Positions 1 through 13,100 of a stretch of DNA of 64,000 nt are shown here, one piece after another. The notes under the pieces were generated by a model that was not told the origin of the DNA, searched no databases, and was given only the letters and a program-made list of their open reading frames with translations. Origin of the DNA: Paragonimus skrjabini miyazakii (lineage: Eukaryota; Platyhelminthes; Trematoda; Plagiorchiida; Troglotrematidae). The position numbers and the translations under genes were made by a program. The stretch lies in NCBI GenBank assembly GCA_014338405.1, contig JTDE01000311.1, forward strand, positions 64,181 to 128,180. The letters run 5' to 3'. How positions within the stretch are numbered: the stretch's first letter is position 1; every line of letters starts with the position of its first letter.

Positions 1-244
1 ATCAAGGAGTGTTTCCTAATGGCTGGAAGCTCAGTTAGAGACGTCAGGCGCCTGTATAAATGCCGACGGATGGCACTCAGCACCGCTGGTTGCAACACAC
101 ATAATACAGACAGGACGCAGAGTCAAAGTTCCTGACGAGTTCACAAGGATTTTTCGAAACAACCGTAAACACATACTCCAGTTTGCTGATGCTTTGGCTG
201 TCAAACGCCACAGTCCTCCCCTGTGTGTCCAAAAACAATTTTGA
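1..244 (+). mobile_element. Penelope-like element, GIY-YIG C-terminal end (copy 1a)
   Basis: The frame starting at base 2 reads through THIIQTGRRVKVPDEFTRI, LQFADALAVKRHSPP and LCVQKQF before a stop at 242-244. The order WLE..., H-I-TG-, FADALA-KR, LCVQKQ is the C-terminal end of the PLE endonuclease ORF (reverse transcriptase plus GIY-YIG). The element is cut by the window edge. The same segment recurs on the minus strand at about 50320-50555. An in-frame stop near base 18 shows that it is dead. Confidence 0.75.
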
Positions 245-599
245 TTAATAATATTTCCTTATCTGTTCCTGTCGACTACCTTGAAGAATTGATTCGTATG
301 TGTACCGAAAACAGTCGGTTTGAGTCCGATGGATGTGCTTATAAGCAATTTTATGGTGTAGCAATGAGCACATCGTTAGGCTAAACATGGCCCGATATTT
401 TTTTTGGAATGGTCGAGGATGGACTATCGGATTATGTTGACCGCTCTTTGCTTTATACACCGATGTCAATGACATCCTAATATTCACCGATTTTGATCAT
501 TTCATAACTCTTCTACTTCAGTTTAATTCGACTCACCGAAATCTCCATGTCACCCGTAAACAAGAGTTAAGTAACTCACAATCATTCTTAAATATCCTT

Positions 600-1600
600 A
601 TTTCTAGGTGCTTAGACGATACGATCAGTAGGTTTGCTTGTCGAAAAGCCACAGGGAGTGGGCAGTACCTACAATTCCCTTCATCTGCGCCCGCGGCTTA
701 CAAACATAGTTCGGTGCGAACTGTTTTTCATCGAGCAAGGAAACTGCACACGGCTGATCGCTTAAAGTCTGGAGATGGGTTCTTGAAAAGTGTGTTCTGC
801 TTGCGAATGGATATGCGGTCAAATTTATTGAAACCGACTGCAAGGAACCAGCGGCTACCTCCCAACCACAATCAGAGTCGATGATCCAGGTGTTATTACC
901 CTTCCTTACACAGGTTACCACAATATTACCGATGTAAGTCGAAAGCTGAAATCTGCCAATCACCGCACATATCCCGCATGGGAATTGCGCTTGCTAGTTT
1001 CCATATGCAGGTTGTCTTCGCTGCTACGGTCTCTCTCTCTCTCGGAAAACTGCTTCTCATTTTATCTATCAGTTCACTTACAGTTGCGGTGACCCATACA
1101 CTGGCAGAACAAACCGAAACTTACGACAAAGGAAGGCAGAGCACACCCCCTATTGACAGGTGCAAACAGTGGTCCAACGCGGGTCAGCATACCAACATCC
1201 GAACAGAAATCTGGCGTCTTTGACCGTGAAACACCTAATCGCAACAGGTCATGTGGTTGACCCTATCACTTCGTTCATGGTCCTATTGCGCAACCGCAAC
1301 CCTAGGCTGTTGGCGTTCTCCGCTTCACGCACCGGCCCACTGGTGGCAAAAGGTGCAGGTGAAATCAATTTCGCTATCATGGCAGTGAACTCTGATTGTA
1401 CCCAGGTGATGTTTGTTCATTTCACTGTTTTTTTTTTGCCACGCGCTTAACCTATACAATTGGATGTTCTACATAGTCGACTAATGAGAATAAACGAAAT
1501 GAGTGCATCTCACAATTTATCTCTTTTTGCGATCTTGATGAACATTATGAAGGGAACTCAGTGTTTCAAATTTGTGTTGACAGTGCGGCTACCCTGGTAG
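600..1600 (+). mobile_element. Penelope-like element, decayed RT tail plus GIY-YIG domain (copy 1b)
   Basis: Fragments in PLE order, with frameshifts and stops, are: LANGYAVKFIE (post-RT, about 795-830), MIQVLLPFL (about 883), the GIY-YIG core HFIYQFTYSCGDPYTGRTNR (about 1058-1117), RQRKAEHTPY, VQRGSAYQHPN, HLIATGHVVDP and NRNPRLLAFSA (to about 1330). It closes with VRLPW and a TAG at 1598-1600. PLE endonucleases are GIY-YIG nucleases; CxC and YTGR are visible here. It lies directly behind copy 1a, so two PLE tails are in tandem. It is non-functional. Confidence 0.8.
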
Positions 1601-1786
1601 CCGGCATTCTCACAAGTTTGACTTTTTAAAGCTGTTCTGTCCGTCCGTTTAGTCTCTTAAGCTGTGACTTCTGCATTGGATGAATTTTGATCCGTTTAAG
1701 ATTTGTTACTTGTCCGTATGTGATCAGAGTGTGTAAAATGCTACTCCGGAGAACATCCCACGAATTACGTCTTCTCATTGTTTCAA
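1601..1786 (+). repeat. PLE 3' untranslated/terminal segment (repeat R5)
   Basis: This follows the TAG of copy 1b. It matches, diverged but colinear, the segments at 50292-50112 (minus) and 50661-50844 (plus). Shared landmarks include tgtgatcagagtg, the CTCCGGAGAA region and cttctcattgttt at the end. Its position immediately after the LPW-stop in two PLE copies marks it as the PLE 3' terminal region. Confidence 0.75.
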
Positions 1787-3312
1787 TCAAGCTCATCAGC
1801 GGAACAAACTGTTTCAAACTTCAGACTAGAAAACTCTTTTGGCCGACAGACAATTCGACGTGTAGTACAAAGATCTGCTACTGAAACAGTTTTTGACATT
1901 CTTTTGAAAGTGAATCAAACGTATGGGAGCATTTGCAGACAGTCTTCAGCCTAGAACATCTGGAAACCCATTTAGTCCAATGTGAAAGCAACATTCTGAC
2001 CTATTGCTTCAAACCGGTTTGTGTGAATAATCTCCCATTCTTGATAGGTTTTGTTGCTTAAGCCTCATCTAAAACGCCTGTGCTTTGCAGGGCAAAATAA
2101 TCTGTGGCAGCAGGAGACACATGAACTCTACCGACTCACTCTATCTATCTACATGATAAAACATATGAAAGTTCACAAACATCTCGGCCTATACGAACGT
2201 GCTTGTTGTGACCTTTAGCCGATCATCAGGAATCAATTAATCCCTTTAGTGCCTAGCAGGCAACGGACATAGTGGTTTCAGACAGGAGTAACCTTTATTG
2301 GCCACCTTCATTGGACTCTTCTGTAGGTTAGGTCACTGAACAAATCGTGATTGGATTTTACCAACGAATGTCATCTAATCGTGAGTAGCTCGGTAAAACA
2401 ATATCAGAAATTCGCTGTTAGCACTTGTGACGTTTTCGGATAGCACACCCGTATTTTGGGAAGATCAGTCGTTCTCCCATAGGCTTGAGAATCTCACAAA
2501 CGTCTGCTAGAAACATTAACGAATGTCTTTTGCTATCGCTAGTGTCTCCGTATTAGTAGTGGAAACATCTTCGTCAGTAATGCTGGGGTTGGTCGGCATG
2601 TGTGCATGTCAGCCAATCAATGAAATTCCCCTCAAAAAACCTTACTCGATAATGACAAACACTAAATATGTCAGCTTATCACTTGCTGTAATGCGTTCCA
2701 TCCGTGTACACCAAGTTAGTTTTGAGGTCACTTTCTAGTAAGCACTCCATGGCGATTGTTCAGAGTAAAAATTTAAAACATTTGCTCCACTGAAGCAGAC
2801 CTGGTTGTCAGGAGGAAAATAATCCTAGATGAGGATTTTACCTGACATCAAAAAAACTAACTTAGCCTATCCACTTATCAAGTGATCAACCTTCCTGGTA
2901 ACCCATCGTGTCTCATCTGTTCCTACTCATCATATTGTTGTATAACAGGCAGTCTGTTGTGAACAGTATACTACTCACAAGTAGTGTACTACTCACAGGT
3001 GATTTTTAGAAATAAAAAGGCAAACTCCCAACGCCAGGAAGACGATGGACCAGAAGAGAATAACGGAATAGTGTGTACGCGCTGTGGGAGAAGTTCCACC
3101 AAGACGAATGACAACGTACTATCTTCCAGTGTATGTGAGTGCACATCTGCCATGCAAACGCGTTTGTGATTTCATTTTTAACATGACCTGTACGGGAGTT
3201 CGCGCAATAAACGAACTCTCAGGCCAAGCATCTTTTGTGATCACAACAATATTTATGGCTACACATAACTGGCTAATGGACCGGGAAAGGGTAACTAAAT
3301 GGAGACAAGCAG
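1787..3312. other. No gene recognised
   Basis: Probably intron of the Ig-repeat gene, since exon 5 ends with a donor at 3318. A short tandem tactactcaca repeat is at about 2969-2998. No Ig half-domain, linker or repeat family was seen on the minus strand. Confidence 0.5.
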
Positions 3313-3318
3313 ACTTAC

Positions 3319-3457
3319 TGTAGCTCTACAACATTACTTTGCACTTGACCAGCTGCATTTTTAGCAACACACCAATAAGCTCCGTTGTCTTCCGGATAAC
3401 AGTAGAGAATCTCTAGAATCGCAAATCCTCTGTCCAGTATGGAATTGAAACGACAAC
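3319..3457 (-). CDS. Exon 5: second half of Ig domain 2
   Basis: This 139-nt exon is identical in length and phases to exon 3. It encodes CRFNSILDRGFAILEILYCY and PEDNGAYWCVAKNAAG. The acceptor is GTGTCTCACAG (CAG at 3460-3458) and the donor CTACA/GTAAGT (3318-3313). Two bases of a codon remain, so at least one further exon lies left of the last one seen. None could be found with confidence between 1 and 3312; that stretch contains transposon sequence. Confidence 0.9.
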
Positions 3458-6400
3458 CTGTGAGACACGATTTGGCAGTGTTAGTAGTGGTAAATATTTC
3501 CAGGAATAAGCGATGTATAGATAAATATCAAAACATTATTTTTACCAGATAAGTTTAGCAAATGAAATCAGTTATGCTATGATGCATGTTACAAGGTTAC
3601 ATTTTACAAGCATATTCACCCAGTTTTTAGTCTGTTGAGTATGCCAAACATGTAGTACAAAATAACAGTGAAATATCAGCTTTTATTGTTTCGTGGTCCA
3701 TGGTAATGAAAGGGTGGAGACTAATCCGCTTTTAAGTACATAGATTGAGAGTGTTTGTTTACACCAACGTGTTGACGACACCGAAGGCAGTAGCCTTGTC
3801 AGATTGATGGTGAGCGATCATTGGGTGCCGATCTCTCACTGAGCATGCGATGTTGACAGGAGTAGGTGCAGCATCGTCTCGTTGTACACTTGAAATGTGT
3901 ATTTATTTAAGCTATCTAGACGACACATGCATAGTTCAGGACATATCCAGTTGCAGAAGGTCGGGACTTCGGCTGGATTCGAAAAAACGACAGAAATAGC
4001 ACGTCCATACTTACTACATCTGGGCAGGCTGTTTCTATCGCTGGTTCGAATCCAGCCAAAATATGGATCTTTCACATTTAGTTCTTTTCTGAGCTATCAG
4101 CTGCGTTACAATACCTATCAGCACTACATATGCATATCTCGATTCCACTTGTCCTGATTTGTTTAGGGTTACCGACCAAGTAATTCTGGTTTTGTTCTGG
4201 ATTTCTAAAGTCACCAATCCAAGCAGTTTTCTCTCAAGTATTCAGGTGGCAAGTGGAAAAAAATACCTCGCACTGCAGTCTCAACGATGTACGATAGCCC
4301 ACATTAACATGCATGGTAATTCAGTTGGGTCAACCAACTGTCACTTTACAAAACAGGAAAATATGAGTGCTCGTCAAAATAACAACAGTTGCTCTTTCTG
4401 GGTCAATTGCCTCTTCTTAATCGCCTAAGTATGTTCTGGCTACCACGAACAAACAGCCGCTTGCTAACTAAGAACTGTTAGCAAACCTCTAGAATAAACT
4501 TTCGTAAACTGTAGACTCTGTCACAGCGTCATCGTTTCCACTTTACTCCCCACTGTGTCACTACGATCAGATTGGCTTTGACCACTCTGGAAGTAATGAA
4601 CAATACTAGACCAATTTCTGTGATCTATCTGGAACTGACATCGAGTGACAGAAAATGGCATGGCGAAGTGAAGAAGACGCTTGATGACTGATCAAGACTG
4701 ACAGGCTTTCAATCTGCAGCAAGCTCTCGCTTCAAAGAGTCCACGACCAGGCGTATATCTGATTATTAATAGACGACTTCTCGCATGGGCATATGGAGCA
4801 CATATACCAACAGATGACAGACAGATATGTATATTTCCTTTAGTGCGGTTTGAAGCTGACATTGTAAACGTCAGTCGTGCTAATGTAATAAACTGTTTCA
4901 TAGCACAACTGCTACTATCTTCGCTTTTCACCAGTGCATCATTTTGTGCGTATCATTTTCACGAAAACTGATGGAATAGAAGCGCGTGATAAAATTTGTG
5001 ACACTGATGAGCAAGAGTGAATATGGATTGTTGCCTGATGATGACTATCAGGTCAGTTGCGCTATGCGCAAACAGCGTGGTTAGGTTTTAGAATTTTCAA
5101 CTGACTGGTTCGTGACAATTTAAGCCACCTGGGCACTATTGTCATGTTAACCTCACACAAAAAACGTGTGTTCACGTCACAGTTATTACACGTTTAATCC
5201 ATCCAGTCTAAGGAGCCTGGCGAGCCACATAGTTCTTTCCGAAGGTTTACAGAATTTACTGGTCAGCCTGTAAATACTCACCTTCTATGTTATCTTTCTC
5301 ATCGTCCGCAATCCATACATTTTTTGGCCGACCAAGCGCTGTCTCAACGTTTGAGTTAGAGAGCACTAATGCAGTGATTGGTGGATTATTATGATACAGG
5401 CGTAAGATACAAAGTGCCAACTGACCTTGTTACGTTGACACAAACGTACACAGTATACTCCGGAATTTGTTTTCGATAGTTCACCTTAAATTTTACTGAG
5501 TTTCAAAGAGTTATCACACCACGCCATAAACAGGTCCACGACAAATGTCCAAATCTTCCAGTCAGTAGTGTGTATGTGTGTGGCAGCGATAATGCGAAGT
5601 GAATCAAAAATTAAACTTCAGTGGACCCATTGAAAAGGAGTAAACTTTCTTACCCATGCTGACAGGTTTGCCATCTTTGTACCATTCGACAGTCAGACTG
5701 GCATCGTTTGCTGGTTCAACAATGGTCTCGAAATGTGCTTGTGTGGCTTCCTTCACACCAATTTGTGGATTCAGCGGTTTCACAAACTGTGGTGGGCGCG
5801 TCGATTTCGGCTCATCTCGGTACCGGGCGCCACGTGCCAAACCATTTTGTACCATCTGGTTTTCCATAGCAGCTAAACTGGCAATCATGGACTCCTCAGG
5901 CAATTGCGAATCGGTGACCACACCTTCTTCCGGTATGACTCTGTCAGATACAGTGAGAGAAGGAGCATGTGTGTTTACACATAACGGACATTCCCAGCAA
6001 TATGGCGGTCACATAAGAGTGGATAGTCGTCAACCTCTGTTAGATCCACAGGGCCTTTTGCCCAGTAATTCTCCACTAACCCTCGTTTTTAGTTTCCGAG
6101 TCACTAGCTTCCTAGCAGAGAATGTGCACATTCATCAGAACAGAAGAAAGACATGTTGCGATATGCTGACATCCGCAACCTATCTCAACATACGTCTCAT
6201 TTATGTTCTGATGGAGTGAGTGTAACGAACGGGAACGGTACAACAAAAACAAAAATCGATTGAACAGCAGTGTCATCCAGACGATCAGACTCTAGTTTCG
6301 CTATTATTAAAGCTTGTCAGTAGTGCATATCTTTGTCACGGCCTGGACTAGAACTCCAGCCACACTTTCATGAGGTAGCCATGTTGACCACTGCGCCAGT

Positions 6401-9400
6401 GACTTCGTATTAGGCATTACTGAATCATCATCGTATTTAAACACTCGGTCGAGTTTGCTTGTGAATTTGCTAGTACTGAGGTCGCCCGATCGTCTCAAGT
6501 GGAGACACAGTAACTGTCTCCTTAATTCCACTGAATGACCTCTGGACAAGAATTTCTCTCCAAGTTGAATTCACAGAAATGTTTACCACGTTTAGCGATA
6601 TTTTTATTGGTGATGAATAGTGAGGGAGTAATAAAGGAGTTACTGTGTATCCTCTTGAGGCGATCATTCAGTCAATTTGCGAGACATGGTCACACGATGT
6701 CCTTCAGTGAACAAGAGACTGATCACAATGTCGTAGAATGTAGAATTCGACATAATGTCAGACAGATTACACCCTCTACACAGCTGGGATGTCAAGGTAA
6801 CTCGAGGCATCAAAAATAGTGATATATCCGAAAGGTTGTCTTCGTGATGACTGTCTGTCAGAATTAAACGAAATTACAAAATCAGCAAAATCGCACGAGT
6901 TGACCTGCCAGTTATAAACTCACGTAATACGACATCCAGTGGATTGATCTTGTCCAGCATTATTTGTGGCCACGCATGAATAGTCACCCGTATCCTCCTC
7001 ATTTGTGTAAATGAACTCCAAGACGGCATAACCGCGGTCAAAAATGGTGGTAAAACGAGAAGCTGTTTTTGAAAAAAAAAGAATAGCTAATGACGGTTGA
7101 ACTTACTTCCACAATTGATGCTGTTGACCAGTGATAAAAAAATGTGTGACCGGTTTGAAAAATTTGTTTATAAGAATAAGACTTCCGATCCATAATACAT
7201 AATTCTAGCATTTTGTCAATTTTGGCATGTTGCAGAAATGCCCCCTATACGTTTTTTAGTAAGTAAAAACTAGATCCGTTTCACCCATATTGGGACTCTG
7301 TAGTAGAGCTTATACCTGCTGACTACAGATACTTGAGTTCCAGTAGACTGTGATCACTAGTAACATACCATTGATAAATATAAAATAACCTATTTTCGTT
7401 CTATCTACCGGTCGCCACATTGTGTTTTCTTCTGCGGCTGCAGTGGCGCAGGCAACGTACAGACAGAATGTGAGATTTGAAATAGCTGGGGCAATTTTGG
7501 TCCTCTGGCAGAGGAGTATGTTGTCATAGACTCCGCTAAATTCTATTTTGTGTCCACTTCCAACAGTCAACGTGTAAGCTTGTCATTCAGACAACTTGAT
7601 TCAGGTTTGTACCGTGTGTTTGCCAATGTTTAATATTATTAAGATAAGTTATCTGGTTCGCCTCGAAGTCCACACCACAATAAACTGCCAGTACTGATTC
7701 GGTTAAACCATAAACGATGATCAGTCACCGAATGATACGAACCTCAACTAACACCGGAGTTACCCACTTGTGGGAAACATCTGAACATTTATATACTAAA
7801 GACTGCGTTTATTGACCAGGCGATGTCGATGCTCGGCGAAAGCCAGGGACCTGTACGTGCTGAATTTGCCATAACAGTGAGATTTCACAATCAGTCAACC
7901 AACAATACTTGCTTTTCCCCACTGTTATTTGGGCGATTATATGCCACACATTTCCGTCTTGGGAGTTTATCCGTACAGCAGGACAATGGGCTTTTGATCT
8001 TATGTATACCTAACATCTGGCCTACTGATAAAACACCAAAGATAAGATTTCATTCTCAAGCGGTTGACCCTAGTGACAATAAGCAAAGTGTTATGGAGCT
8101 AGATGACCTAGATTGGTATAATCAGCACTATGCACGACGAGGAATCGAACATACGACACTTGACTACGATAGATGCTTGCTAATTTACATGCCCACTACG
8201 AACGGTTGATCAAATTCAGTTTATGAGAGAAGGAAGCGCAATAGCTAATGAGAGTAGGCTATCATTTAGAATTTGCTACTAAATTTCCTTTAAAAAGAAA
8301 TCCGGTACACAACGCATTGTGTCAGACGTAAAGAATGAGACATATCAGAAGTTCTATGCACCTTAAGAAAATAAGCCATAGTTTACCAACCAAAAATGAA
8401 ATGTCTTGGAAAAGTGGATATTAAATGCTTTCACAGGATTCAACTAAAAGATTAGCAAGAAAACAGTTTCTAAAGATTAACGAGTTAGATGTGAAATCCA
8501 ACGGGTAATAATTTTAATTTGCGGTTTCAAAGCGTACTGAATTGAAACTCGTATAACACTAAGAAATAAACTGTGAAATTTCTATTAAAAAATATATAAC
8601 GCAAATCAGTTTATGACTGATTAACACAATTAAGCAAATTACTATTTTGGTTGCGGTACTGTTGATGAAATGTCTAGCAGCAGTGGAAAACTCAAAAGTT
8701 TGTCTGTAAACGTTTACACTGACTATGAAGATCAGTTTTAACCCTTAATAAATACACTGTTTGAATGAAAGTAAGAATCCGTTTTTTCTGTCATTAACTA
8801 AACCAAACCCTGTCGAGGTACGATAACGAGGCTCATCTAGCCCCAGTTACGGGAATTTTTCATAACTACGAACAGTTTTAATGTGTTCAACATAAGCCGC
8901 AGAAAGTTTTATTCCTGTGATGTTCATTTCGTACCTTGAATCAGTTCAAAATTCAAAAATTGGCACTATCAATAGACCGCAAACGGTTTTTCCTAGTTAG
9001 TACAGAAAAAGACCTAATGAAGACCATCCGAGTTGGCTGAAACTTGATGCATTGTAATTTGCTGGTTATTCCCAGCCATCGTCCGATTATTCTTCAAGTA
9101 AAAACAAAAGCTTCGGTTTACATGAATATACTTTCCTGAAAATTACCTAGGTTTTCGTAACAAATAACAACCGAAAGGTGAGCTCTTTCAAAAATGGTAG
9201 AAACTTGGTCACCTAAGATCAACATCCTGGGTATACCGCATCACTGTAACAAAATGGAAGGTGTACAGCCTTTTAAACGTCAGAAGCTTCGGTTTACATG
9301 AACATACTGTCGAAGAAAATTATTATCGAAATCAGCAAACCAATGCAGAACGGTCAATTGATTTTGTTACTTACATGCAGATAATGGTTTTCCGTTCTTG

Positions 9401-10055
9401 AACCATTCCACACGCAGACTACTATCCCCAGCAGGTCGCACACGAGTACTAACCGTCACCGGTTCACCTTCATTCACGTTCAGTTGCGGCTGTGGTTGTT
9501 GCACAAACTGTGGAGGTCCGGTCGCATCAATGTTGTCCATGCTAGATGAAATTCTCATTGGCTGACCGATGTGCAGTAGTGGAACCATAGATGAGGGTAG
9601 AGTGTTGGAGTCAATATGGGTCGGTGATAGACGAGATATGAAAACGTCCGTTTGTGTTTGTTGTGGATCATAAATTAGAATGACAGACAGAACGTTCGTA
9701 CGGTATTCATAATAATTCAACAGAAATTTGTTAAAAAAAGCAGCCACTATGATTATTGGGCGTGAACCCTCGATCTAGCAGTTGCACTGGTGGTTTATAA
9801 TTCATAGAGATCAGTTGTTATGATGAAGTCGACTGTACTCGGTTCGACCTTGCTGCGCTTCACCATAGATACACGGGCCAAATAACCACTCATTTAACGT
9901 GAACAAACGCAGTTGTTGTCGTTTTTACTGTTGCGTTGGTTGCTTGATTTTTGATATGTATTGGTCATTACATCGGTTCCAATTTGTGGTCCAACCAGGC
10001 GGATGGCTTTTGTTAGTTGGCTTCGCTTGATACAAACCTACTAAGCTGGACACGG

Positions 10056-10104
<49 letters not shown>

Positions 10105-13100
10105 GTTATCCAAACAGTCAGCTGAAAGAGATGATCTGAACTTCTCAATTATGTCGTCAGCGCATCAAACGAGAATCAAATGGAGAAGAGACTGAACAAT
10201 AAAAAGCAGGCTAACGCAAAGAGTAATATGATTACAAGACTGTGTGCCTTCTCTGCTGAACTTGATAAGGTTTTAACCGACAAAAATCACTCTATACAGG
10301 GAAGTACAAAAACATGAAATACAACGTCTGGTACAAATGTTTCCTAGTTAATGCACACTTGAAACAACGCAAATCATAAAATGCAAATTGTAAAGCTCCT
10401 TCACGCAGTCGACATTCAAGTTATTAAAAAAATTTGAGATCGAGGTGTTTCCTCCATTCAACGTATAAAGTCTCAATTGTCCGTCATTCGACCAGTAATG
10501 CGTACGAGAGGGTCAAAGGTAGTACAGTTCACAAAATGCAGCAGTGGTTGGTTGAACTGTGAGGAGTTAATACAGCTGAACGGAATGCATACATCCATTT
10601 CTCCCATTAACGCACGAGGTACATTGCTTATCTATCTGCTGCATGAATATACCCTCCTAACATGGTTATGTCTCCGTACATTTAACCACTCTTTAGATGG
10701 TGGTTTATACACAAGACTTCAAATATTTGGGATGGACAAAACTAGACCATAACCTGTATCCCCTAAGGAAACTATAGAATGTCTTCACAAAAACTTTCCC
10801 GAAACAAATAACGGCCGAAAGGCGAGCTCTTGCAAAAATGGTAGAAACTTGGTCACTTAAGTTCAACATCCTCGGTAAACCGCATCACTTTAACAAATTT
10901 TCACTCGGAATGATCTTACAGTTGAATTGTATCTTTTCGCATTTTCTTTTCACTTCAAAAACATTCGAAGAAAACGTTGTGCACCAGGTATTCATATATT
11001 TTTATATAAACTGCACATTAACAGTAGGATATAAAACAAAATAACCGGAATTACTCAAGTTATACCGTGCACCTCGTGCATACAAAATTATAAACGGTTT
11101 CACATCATTTTCTTAGTGAGTGTTTTGTTAATTTTTCAGTTTAGTCGTGTACGCCGTGTAGAAGACAGTGTTCACTAAAACGACATTGCGATGAAGAAGG
11201 AAAAGCGTTACACTGGATTGGTCTAATAACCGCAAGGTCGAGTTAAGTGCAAAGTCAGTTTATCTTTCGTGTTTGGTCCACTTTGACTGAACACCACAAG
11301 TCGTCCTTGTGCACGCTTAATCCGTGATAGCTAAACTTTACGAACCAGCCTATAAATTTTCTGATCACTTGTTTGTGCAGTAAACCCAGTCACATCAATA
11401 AAATGTAGAGACAATTGTTTAGCGAAATCATTTTGCATACAACAGTAGATTGTAGAAATACTACGCAAATAAGTGGACTAAAAACAAAACAATACTAACC
11501 AAGCGAAAGTCATAAAATCTGGAGCAGTCAGCCGTGGAAACCAATCACCAACCCAATAAACGGTTCATTTGTCAGTATAAGATGTTGATCCAAGATTGTC
11601 ATTTGCAGTACAATACCCCCGATCTTCTCTGTGTCTGAAATTTGTCGAGTCAATGTTTACTTATATCGGTTATGTCAGTATTTGTGTCATTATACTGTAT
11701 ACGTATATTGATTGTACTGCAAAGCATCGCTAGCCATACACATTCAATGACTATGGACTGAATACTTAAAATGGTTGATACAAGTGGTAGAACACGTCTT
11801 GAAACGGTTAATACATCTGACGACATGACAATCTCAAACCGGTGAATCCGTTAACCAAAATCCCTCATCATCGATTGCTAGTCACCTCATGACTACAAGT
11901 CACTAAGTTCACCCAATTAGCTCATTCAAAATATCGTTACGCACTCAGAACCCCAAGCAACCATCTTTCAGTCAATCTATGTTGATCAGACCTCAACAGT
12001 CGGCGTTATGTACACAAAAAACGGTGAAGCAACACATCGAGTTGCCGTGGTGTTGATGATGTGCGAATGTACATTTGTCCATGCTATATCTGTATCTGTC
12101 CGTCGTATATAAATTGTACGCATCACGTTTACGACTGATGAGTGAAAGAGAACCGTTAATATATAACAACATACGTCTTTCTGCACTGATGAAAACGTCG
12201 AGGAGCCCACTTATCGGATCAATACTTAATAACACACGTCACTCATAAAATGGCAAAACCACACAATGAAATACGATTGCATTTTGTTGACATTGTCGAA
12301 TTTCTTTGAATGTGATGAATTGTCGATAATTCGTTTTATCTATTTGGTTCACATCGATTGGAACTAATATCAGAACTGACATGCCTCAATGTGACAAGTA
12401 CCCTACCAGCTACGAAACGATAACGGTAAGTTTTACCAGTAAATACATTGAAATATTTCAGTTGCCATGCATTTTAACAGTCAACCATGGACAACAAGCG
12501 AGTTACAGTTTGAGAAAGGAAAATACAGTAGTTAAACCACTTTACTGTGAATTGGTGTTTCCTGACAGTTTCACAGATTATGGAAGAGTTTGGTTGATTG
12601 ACAAATCCGTCATCTGTCTACTCACTAGTTTGTAAACACAGCCAATTAGCTGGTTTCATGTCATTTTTTTTGGTTAGCTCAACAATCAAACACAGAAGTA
12701 GGTCATGTTTATGGCTTTGTTGTGTCAGTGTATGAGAAACTTCCCAACGTAAATTAGTAACAGCATCAAACGTCCAATGTCTTGTGTATGGAGAGTCAGT
12801 TACCAGGTCATAATTGGTTAACTACAATCGTTGTCCTGAAGATGTTTGTGTACGATGACCACAATTTCAGAAGTGCTAACCAGCCAAACACAATACGAAA
12901 TTGTTCCGCACAACAGCTGACTATAATGTGAGCTCTCAGTGTCATGGTAACAAACTGCTCTACAAAATGCAACAAGCAGAGATAACTCCATTTCAAGTTG
13001 AACATCACCCACAATTGATCGCAGCTGTCGCATCCCCATAGACTTTCCAGTCGGCCCCTTTCGAAAAGAAGCACTAGACTCGAGTTTCGCTCTCATTAGA

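Noticed and set aside
4035..4217. Minus-strand peptide ending WLDSNQR as a conserved protein
   Set aside because: It is translated from the B box/T arm of a tRNA-like repeat, a known annotation artefact.
10060..10104. TA tract as a promoter TATA element
   Set aside because: A 45-bp dinucleotide repeat inside an intron is a microsatellite.
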